Assembly (NCBI GenBank): GCA_027924585.1
Contig: BSBM01000076.1
Span: forward strand, 4,292,501 to 4,356,500
Source: Larix kaempferi
Lineage: Eukaryota; Streptophyta; Pinopsida; Pinales; Pinaceae
Length of the DNA stretch: 64,000 nucleotides
Reading direction: 5' to 3'
The notes below the pieces were generated by a model. That model was given only the letters and a program-made list of their open reading frames with translations, searched no databases and had not been told where the DNA came from. Every line of letters starts with the position of its first letter. Within the stretch, counting starts at the first letter, position 1. Below, piece by piece: positions 56,654 through 64,000 of the stretch. A program made the translations under genes and the position numbers.

Positions 56654-57200
56654 TGAAGGGAAAGAACTAAAAACACTGCCCAAAGATATCTGAATTCATC
56701 CTATCAGTGAAAAGCACTTTTGAGATTGCAATTTGGTCTAACAAGGAAAAGAAAGATGTGGCCCACTTAGATAAGAAGGTGTTTAAAAGAATCCCACTTG
56801 CATGGAGTGATGTTTTTTTATATTTTGGTAAAGAGGAATGCAAACCGGATTCAATGGGCCAATTAACCAAGGCACTTGATGCGGTTTGGATATAGAATAA
56901 TAATATCTATGATGATACAAATAGCATACTTGTATATAAAAAATGGTGTTGGAGAACCTGAAGAAAATTATATAGCAGCTGCACCTATTTGTTCAAAGGA
57001 CAATTGGTTAATGGAGTTTTGGGACGAAATTTCAATTGTGCACAATTAAGGCAATAATGATGTTGATGTTGTAGATATTTTGAATTCTATAAGATAAATT
57101 ATTGTAAACAATCTTCTTCTAGAAGATTCTCTTGATAACTTGAAAATTATTGCAAACAAGTTTGATTTTTATATGCTTGATATTTGCTCAAAATGCTTGA
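56654..57200 (+). pseudogene. FCP1/NIF-like HAD phosphatase pseudogene, 3' piece
   Basis: It continues 51794-51879. 'FEIAIWSNKEKKDVAHLDKK' (56720 onward) fits the F-x-V-x-I/V-W-S-x-x-x-K-K-N-V motif of plant NIF/FCP1-like HAD proteins. 'LTKALDAVWI' and then 'NNNIYDDTNSILV' match the K-D-L-x-x-V-W and Y-D-x-T-N-T-L-L-I-D-D region, with the final Asp pair lost ('YKKWCWRT'). A C-terminal piece 'ENYIAAAPICSKDNWLMEFW' follows. Several stops are present. The family call rests on motif order across both pieces and is better supported here than at the N-terminal piece. Confidence 0.55.
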
Positions 57201-58600
57201 CATCTTGAATCAATGTATCATAGTCTGTATAATAGAGAGGAAAATTGTTTAAAAATTCCTCCAAGTTGGTAATATGATGGTTCTTTGAAAATATATGGAT
57301 TTATACAGTCTAATCATCGTAATCTGCCAAAAACAAGCATGAAGAGATACCTAAAAATACTTACTGAAACTATTCTTGGTTATTCATTTTAGATACTTAA
57401 TTTTAATGATATCAACTTAGAAACTGATTTCATAGTTAATGCATTCTTGTTATATAATACAACATGTTATTTTAAATAATACTTATTTTTGGTAATTATA
57501 TATGCATATGTGCAAGATTCAAATCCAATTTTTTTTCTTATCTTTTTTTAATGAATGGTGTTCTTGTCAATGCATCGCACACAAAAAAATATGAAAATAC
57601 AAAACCAAGAATTGGAATAGCTTTGCTTGGTACAATGATTTATTTTCTACATCTTCTTGTTAAATAATTTCTTCAATATTGTTTTGAGAGTTGTCAAGTA
57701 GGCATATTGAATTTTTCACTTAGAAAAAATATTGAATTTTTAAAATCTATGTGTTTTGAAAATAATTGTACTTGTATTCTTCTAGAAAACCTTTGGGCAA
57801 CAAGGTTGCTTCTAGGCACATAAGGCAGTGTGGTAGTGTGACAACAAGAAATCATATAAGGCAGTGCAATGCTAGGTTGGTGTAGTATGAACAATCATAA
57901 GGGCGCCATTGGTCATTGAATAAATTCAACATCCATGAACTAACAAATCACACAACATGAAGAAAAATTTGTTGAAGGCCAAGGGTTATGTATTACGGAT
58001 TTCATAATTTCCCATACACCTACTTATGATCATTGAAAATGTAATTGTATATTACTTTTTCATGAACCAAACATTGTAAAGGTTGGGGACAAGACATAAA
58101 TATTATACAAACCTATCAAAAGGAAATTAACATCACGTGGCCTTTAAAGAGATGTTACTTCCCCTTCCAAAAAATGAAAGAGAGACAAATATAAAATAAA
58201 ATTATTAAGAAAGGGGATAAATCTAATAGAGGGATAATGTAGATAATGGTTGAATGAAAGTATCCTCATCACTTATGCAGTTGGATCCAATATTGTTGTC
58301 TTTGTTTCATGTTCCACCATGAATTTCCTTTGTCTATTTTAGCATTCTTCTCATTTGATCAATCGTGTGATAGTCATTACAATTTATTGATTCGAGTTGA
58401 TTAAAATTGTTTGAATTAGCTTCCTGTACATGCATGTCTAGGTACAAAAACAATGTGTTTTTTAACAAAAGCGGGTGTTTATATTGCATAAAAGGTGACA
58501 AGATTCGACCGAACCGGTCATCTACTACTAACAAAAATCCAAAACTAATTGGTATGCATCCTTACAAATAAGCTTGAGATACATACACATTCAAACATAA
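57201..58600. other. Unassigned AT-rich DNA
   Basis: No gene or repeat that I can support on either strand. Confidence 0.4.
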
Positions 58601-58945
58601 TTACAAGGATTTAAAAAAGGGAGGATCTTGCTCCATAGGAGTAGGTTCTTGCTTTCCTATGACAAGGAGGGGTTGATTCCAACACTGGCTGATAGTACAA
58701 TCTTGTATTGGTGTTTTATCTGAGACAACTGAACAGTTAACTTGTTGTCGCATCCCTGTTCTTGCCACCACTTTCACTTCTAGTATGATGAGTCGAGTTT
58801 GGAGTTCACCATTCTCAGCTTCTTGGGATCCTAGATGCTCCATTGCATGCTCCAGTTGCGCATTCATAACCACCATCCTCATGCGAATCTTCTCAAGTTC
58901 TAATGGTATTGGGATATTTGTAACATGAGTAATTATTCGTAACCC
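58601..58945 (-). pseudogene. Unrecognised coiled-coil-like fragment
   Basis: On the minus strand a frame of about 110 codons is open from near 58935 to 58601: 'IPIPLELEKIRMRMVVMNAQ', 'LEHAMEHLGSQEAENGELQT', ending 'EPTPMEQDPPFFKSL'. The Met/Leu/Glu pattern suggests a helix. Upstream, 'RKWSEDIISKEWEEIGKNHE' appears in another frame, so it may be part of a longer decayed gene. No family is recognised. Confidence 0.3.
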
Positions 58946-59463
58946 TCATCCTCCTTCGCTCGTGATTCTTCCCAATTTCCTCCCATTCCTTGGAAATTAT
59001 ATCTTCACTCCACTTCCTGCACTAGAGATGGGACATGGTGGCCTTCAAGTTTTCATTGTGAGGGAGGAGGATGGCAGCAGGGATCAGGATGGTGCTCACC
59101 TAAATGGGCCGAGAAACCAAAAGCAAGAAGTCTGTGCTAATGACACATGATGACACTAGCCGAAAACATGGTTTGCATGTGTAATGGAGACATGAATTAC
59201 TAGATATGGAGAATGATATAGCAGCACTTGGCACCATTACATTTAACTGTAAACATTCCAAAGAAAGGAAATTATATACCCTCTATGGTAGTGATCTGTC
59301 AAGGATTTTAAATGCTTGAGCACCTCGAATTGCCATATTAAATGCCAAATATCTACGACAAGAAATATTATTGAGTGCAAATGTACCTCACCTGAAATTG
59401 TTGAGTGCAATCATACTTTGTGCCTTGCACAACAAGAGGCTTCCCTACTGTTCACAGTTCACA
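58946..59463. other. Unassigned DNA before tandem repeat
   Basis: Nothing supported beyond the minus-strand coding-like text at about 58960-59020 noted with the neighbouring fragment. Confidence 0.35.
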
Positions 59464-59727
59464 CACATTGAATGACATGCAAAATATAATTGTCAAATCA
59501 TATGAGAGGGGATGATAGATCCATTACAGACATTGAATGATATGCAAAATAAAATTGCCATACCATATTATATGGGGTGATGGGATCCATTATGCACATT
59601 GAATGACATGTGAAATAAACATGCTAGATCATATGAGAGGGGGTGACAGGATCCATTGCAAACATTGAATGACATGCGAAATAAAAGTGTTTGATCATAT
59701 GAGAGGGTTGATGGGATCCATTACGCA
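59464..59727. repeat. 66-bp tandem repeat, four copies
   Basis: 'cattgaatgacatgc' (or one-base variants) recurs at 59464, 59531, 59597 and 59663. Each unit contains 'atcatatgagagggg' or a variant and 'gatgggatccatta'. A fifth start at 59728 diverges at once. Confidence 0.9.
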
Positions 59728-60024
59728 CATTTGAGTTGTTCATATAGGAAGGAATCAATCTTGGCCATTTGTGCAAGTTTGGGTAAATCCCTACCTTTCA
59801 CACTAAATAACACAAGGAAAAACAATCTCCACCATTTGTGCATGACTCCCCACACGGGATAACACATAGAATTTGCACATAGAGAGAAGAGGGAAGGACC
59901 TATAGGTCAGGTTTTATGATGTAAAAGAGGCCGAAATCCCCCTCTTATACACATGTAATTTCAATGGGTTGTAGCCACTCACTTTGCCAAATGATAATAT
60001 TAATTATCTATCACGATTTGATTG

Positions 60025-60210
60025 TGTTAGAAACTTAATATGAAAGGATTAAGGTTGTGTAAATAATGTAAATAATGAATAAGAAGACGAATAGTCTCAT
60101 GTACTCCAACGAAAATATTGGAATATGAAACCCAATAGTACCATCTCTATTTTATAAATAACGCACATATGCAATAAATCAATCAACGAATTTAGGAGTT
60201 ACTCTAACTA
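60025..60210 (+). repeat. 5' LTR of truncated Copia element
   Basis: 186 bp. Begins 'tgttagaaacttaatatgaa'. The end reads 'actctaacta' where the 3' copy has 'actttgaca'. 'attttataaata' near 60150 is a possible TATA box. Confidence 0.88.
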
Positions 60211-60220
60211 CCAAATCACC

Positions 60221-60890
60221 ATGACCAGATATGAAGATGGAAAGTTGTTGAATTTGAAAGGATCATTTGCAAGAGTTCAAAAATTTGCTTACCTCTCTCG
60301 ACATGAAGAAGGTACACTCTCATCCAATATTTTATGGCATGCTAGATATGGACACTTACACTATAACAATATTCACTTGTTGGAAAATAATGGTGTTTCT
60401 AGTTTTCCCACCATTCCTAAGAAGATGAAACGGTGTGATGCATGTATACTTGGAAAACATAGTAAGCATCGATTTCATGAGTCTAAATTCAGAGCATGTA
60501 GAAACATGGAGCTGATTCAACATGACCCGTTTAGCCCCATGCATGTTCCTTTTTCCAATGTGAATAAATATCTCATGACTTTTGTTGATGAATACACCAG
60601 AATGTGTTGGGTATTTTTATTAAAGAAAAAATATGAAGCATTTCAAACATTCAAAATTTTTATGCATACATAGAAAATGAAGGAGAATCTCACATCAACA
60701 CACTTCGTATTGACAATGGAAAAGAACACACTTCTAATAATTTTAAAGACTATCTTCACCAACATGGAATTGTGCACCAAACTACAGTTCCATACAATCC
60801 TCAACATGGTGTGGCAGAAATATTGAATAGAACTATCATGAATATGGTACATTCCATGTTGTTTTCAAGAATTTCAAATTGATGTTTTGG
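60221..60890 (+). pseudogene. Copia integrase (zinc-binding domain and partial core)
   Basis: Open for 150 codons from 60221. 'LWHARYGHLHYNNIHLLENN' carries the two His, and 'RCDACILGKHSKHRF' carries the two Cys, so the HHCC domain is intact. The core has 'LIQHDPFSPMHVPFSNVNKY' with Asp and 'TFVDEYTRMCWVFLLKKKYE' with the next. After a stop at 60672 the sequence continues in other frames ('DNGKEHTSNNF' with the area of the catalytic Glu). Confidence 0.88.
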
Positions 60891-61689
60891 GGTGATATAG
60901 TTTTATGTGTAGTATATTTGAGAAATTGAATTCCAACTCATGATCTTGGAAACAAAACTCTGCACAAAATGTGGTATGGCTACATCCCTTCTATGATGCA
61001 TCTCAAGGTCTTTGGTTCCACATGTTGTGCCTTCTTACCAAAGAAACACAGAGGAAAAATTGGTTCTCAAAGTAAAAAATGCATCTTCGTGGGGTACTCA
61101 AACACCACCAAGGCATATCGTCTTTATGATGAGGTCAGCAAAAAATTTACAAAGATGTCATTTTTTTAAATGCATAAAAATGATGAGTCTATTGAAAGAC
61201 AACTTGATCATCTAGAAATATTTGTCCATGTAAAGACTTATCATGAAGTTGATAATGAAATTCCACATCTCGAAGGGGGGTCCCTATCTTGGATCAATCT
61301 CTAGAATTTCCTTTTGAAGCACCAACACCCACTCATGAAGAAGATGTTCTCACCACTTCACCTAAACAGGAGGTTCAAATGGATGATGTGATTGAGAAGA
61401 TTAAATCTTGAAGAGAATGAAGCATCGCTAGTTGATCTACCTTAACCTTCAAGAAAAATTCTGAAATGGGCGACAAAGACACTTGAAAGTGTCCATCTGG
61501 ATGAAGTTGAAAATATTGGAACAAGAAGTTCAACCAAACAAGAAGATGGAGGAGACGTTGATAATTCAAACTCACGTGATGTAGAAGACATGGATGTCTC
61601 TTATGATTGTGAATTGAATTTATATGCTAAGCTTGAATCGACTTCCTTTGAAGAAGCTTCTACTCGTGATGAGTTGAAAGAAGCCATGT

Positions 61690-62493
61690 AGAATGAGTAT
61701 GATGCGGTCATGAAGAATGGAACCTAGAAGTTGGTGGACCCACCATTTGGAACCAAACCAATTGCATACAAATGAGTATACAAGAATAAATAAATATCAT
61801 ATGGATCACTTGAAAATCACAAGGCGAGGCTTGTGGTGAAAGGCTATGCACACAAGGAAGACATTGACAATGAAGAGACTTTCTTCCCTGGCCTACAGAG
61901 ACTTGTCTTTGGTTGCACAAAGTGGGTGGAAAGTTCATCAGATGGATGTGACGACTACTTTCTTGAATGGATACTTGAAAGAGAATGACTTCATGTCTCA
62001 TCCAGAAGGATTTGTTGTGAAAGGGAAATAGCAAAAGGTATGTAAGCTCATCAAGTAATTGTATGTCCTAAAACAAGCACTTCTCACATGGTATGAAAAA
62101 CTAACTGAGCATATTCTAAAGTTAAATTTCAAACATTTTAATCTCGATGATGCAACATTGTTTGTAAAGAAAGTTGGAAGATATGTTGTGTATCTTGTGG
62201 TGTATACAGATTACCTTTTTATGACAGGGAACAATGAAAGCTATATTGCATCCATAAAGAAAGAATTGAAGAAGGGATTTGAAATGACAGATATGGGATA
62301 CCTTCACTACTACTTGGGAATTGAAGTGACTCAAAATTCTAAGTACATATTCATCTCTCAAAAGAAGTATGTTGGAGAACTGTTGAATAGAGTTTGCATG
62401 ACAGAATGCACCCCTCTCTCTACTCTAATTGAACAAAATTTCAATCTCACATCGAATGAAGGAAAAGAATTTGAGGATGTGACCAAGGACTGA
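61690..62493 (+). pseudogene. Copia reverse transcriptase
   Basis: Pieces in order: 'DAVMKNGT' near 61700, 'ARLVVKGYAHKEDIDNEETF' across 61840, 'GWKVHQMDVTTTFLNGYLKE' (first catalytic Asp, 61920), and a 144-codon open frame 62059-62493 with 'YLVVYTDYLFMTGNNESYIA'. The YVDD box reads YTDY, losing the second Asp, so the enzyme would be inactive. Confidence 0.88.
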
Positions 62494-63160
62494 TAGCTTG
62501 TGGGAATCCTTATCTACCTTACCACCACCAGACCATATATTTCTTTTATTTTTGGCATCCTTTCAAGGTTCATGCAAAAACCTTGTGAAGGACACTAGTC
62601 TGCTACCAAAATAATTCTAATATACTTGAAGAGGACTCAAGACTTTGGAATCAAGTATTCTAAGGTGGATGAATTCAAATTGGGTACTCTGATTCAGACT
62701 TTGATGGAAACAAAGAGACAATAGTGTCTACTTCTGGCTACCTCATGAGTCTTGGATCAACAGTTGTCTCCTAGATATCACACAAGCAATCAATTCCAAC
62801 ATATTCGACAACAAAGGTAGAATATGTGTTACTACGAAAGCAACGAAGGATATTGTGTGGCTCAGGAAGATACTTGAATATTTATAGGAGAAACAAGAGA
62901 ACACCACTCCCCTACTGATTGGAAATACTTCTACAATCAATTAGTTAGCCAAGAATCCCAAATTCCATGATCAAACCAAGCACATCAACATGAAGTACCA
63001 TCTGATTCAACACCCTATAGAGGCCAAGAAATTTCATTTACAACATTGTTCCATTAATGAGCGAATTGCAAACATCTTCGCAAAAGCGCTTGGAAGAGAA
63101 AATTTTGAAAAGTTTAGAAAAATGCTCAGACCCACAAACGGGGTACCCCTTTAGATTAAG
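62494..63160 (+). pseudogene. Copia RNase H region
   Basis: 'LVGILIYLTTTRPYISFIFG' after 62500, 'KIILIYLKRTQDFGIKYSK' near 62610, and the C-terminal 'FHLQHCSINERIANIFAKAL' at ~63035 are the usual order. Several stops and shifts. Confidence 0.8.
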
Positions 63161-63168
63161 GGGGGGAA
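63160..63168 (+). promoter_or_regulatory. Polypurine tract
   Basis: 'gggggggaa' abuts the 3' LTR at 63169. Confidence 0.8.
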
Positions 63169-63353
63169 TGTTAGAAACCTAATCCGAAAGGATTAAGGTT
63201 GTGTAAATAATTTAAATGATGAATAATAAGATGAATAGTCTCATGTACTCCAACAGACGTGTTGGAATATGAAACCCAACAATCCCATCTCCATTGTATA
63301 AATAAAGCACATATGCAATAAATCAATCAACGAATTCAGGATTTACTTTGACA
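63169..63353 (+). repeat. 3' LTR of truncated Copia element
   Basis: 185 bp. Begins 'tgttagaaacctaatccgaa' and ends 'actttgaca'. Confidence 0.9.
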
Positions 63354-64000
63354 AATTAGTTATTGGCTGCATTGATATTTATGGTTTTCAACTATTGTCC
63401 ATCATTTTTGCTAGAGGACATTGGAAAACATATGGTTGAACCGTGTTTATATGGAGGGCACTCATAATTACACTTAAGCGTTCCTAGATGAAGATACCTC
63501 ATAATTACACATAACCATTCCTCAATGAAGAACCCTCATAATTACACTTAAGCGTGCCTCAAGTGTGCTATGAGCGTGTGTTTCACCCTCATGTGTGTAG
63601 GATAACAATGAACCCCCTTTATGGAAATGGTTATGATCAATGAGGTTAGATGATGCATGAACAACTATGATCTTGTTGTGTTATACTCACCATTCCTTTG
63701 GTGCTTAGCACACAAAGATCCACTATTTGCATAGGTGAAATGGATAGCGGAGATCTTCCTCATGTTCTCCTTTATTCCAAGATTGCTACTGCATCACTAC
63801 ACGTGCTAAAATTGGGAATGATTGGTTGAAAATATTAAATAGAGAATAGTCTTATGGTGTCCTGATGCAAGGATTTCCATGGGCTAAAATTTAAATAAAA
63901 AAAAAGAAAAAAAAAGGAAATAAATAATGCAAGGATTTATAAGGGTCATAACTTTTGACTTTGTTATCTATTTGGGCTCAAATTTAATAGGAATTTGTGT
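63354..64000. other. Unassigned DNA with a 37-bp repeat
   Basis: Apart from the short tandem repeat at 63461-63560 and an A-run near 63896-63916, I see nothing to annotate. Confidence 0.4.
63461..63560. repeat. 37-bp tandem repeat, nearly three copies
   Basis: 'ctcataattacac' recurs at 63461, 63498 and 63535. The first and third copies continue 'ttaagcg', the middle one 'ataacc'. Confidence 0.85.

Larger units (their letters stand above)
60025..63353 (+). mobile_element. Copia retrotransposon lacking primer site, gag and protease
   Basis: Short LTRs (60025-60210, 63169-63353). The interior starts a few bases after the 5' LTR in the GAG-pre-integrase domain, so a deletion has removed the primer site, gag and protease. 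Integrase, reverse transcriptase and RNase H follow in Copia order and are broken. The flanks gattg and aatta match at only 3 of 5, so the target duplication is not convincing. Confidence 0.88.

Noticed and set aside
60020-63358. Target duplication for the truncated Copia element
   Set aside because: The flanking 5-mers gattg and aatta match at only three positions, which is not better than chance in AT-rich DNA.

Overview
The window looks like an intergenic, transposon-dominated stretch of a large seed-plant nuclear genome. The evidence is AT-rich DNA, several Ty1/copia-type LTR elements primed by initiator-Met tRNA, a plant hAT element with a BED finger, GT-AG introns and plant-type minisatellites. 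The age and density of the insertions would suit a gymnosperm, but that is inference. I see no intact host gene, tRNA, rRNA or CRISPR array. Almost every coding region is broken.

Layout. (1) 1-5028: mostly featureless, with a possible LINE-like 3' tail on the minus strand (1418-2607) and a 104-bp tandem duplication near 3.8 kb. (2) 5029-11115: a satellite made of ~49-bp subunits organised as a 12-subunit, ~590-bp higher-order repeat. It is split by a 3.26-kb gag-only LTR element (5334-8589) with a near-perfect 5-bp target duplication. (3) 12240-37816, minus strand: one long unrecognised protein-coding pseudogene ('family A') in three pieces. It is split by a hAT element (32932-36758) and by a 17.6-kb tandem LTR array (13389-30959). 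The array holds four LTRs and three gag-protease internal regions, and one internal region has taken a further minus-strand, largely non-coding LTR element (15341-23253). (4) 37817-38700: a short divergent intergenic region with a TATA box for each flanking gene and a 38-40-bp repeat block. (5) 38720-45456, plus strand: a second unrecognised pseudogene ('family B') with a 5' leader exon, an intron and a long coiled-coil coding exon. It is split by a 2.3-kb TRIM-like LTR element (40105-42439). Short segment similarities and a shared layout suggest A and B are diverged paralogues lying head to head.

(6) 45457-49490: a second block of the satellite and degraded DNA. (7) 49490-57200: a degraded multi-exon plus-strand region. 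Its first part has the motif order of a permuted (beta-class) methyltransferase. Its second part resembles an FCP1/NIF-type HAD phosphatase and is split by a Copia element (51880-56648) with a perfect 5-bp target duplication. (8) 57201-64000: unassigned DNA, a 66-bp tandem repeat, and a Copia element (60025-63353) that has lost its primer site, gag and protease.

The window can be read as layered insertions. Removing each element together with one target-site copy brings interrupted coding frames or repeats back into register. For family A across the array and family B across the TRIM-like element this needs no further correction. The hAT junction needs one extra base removed.
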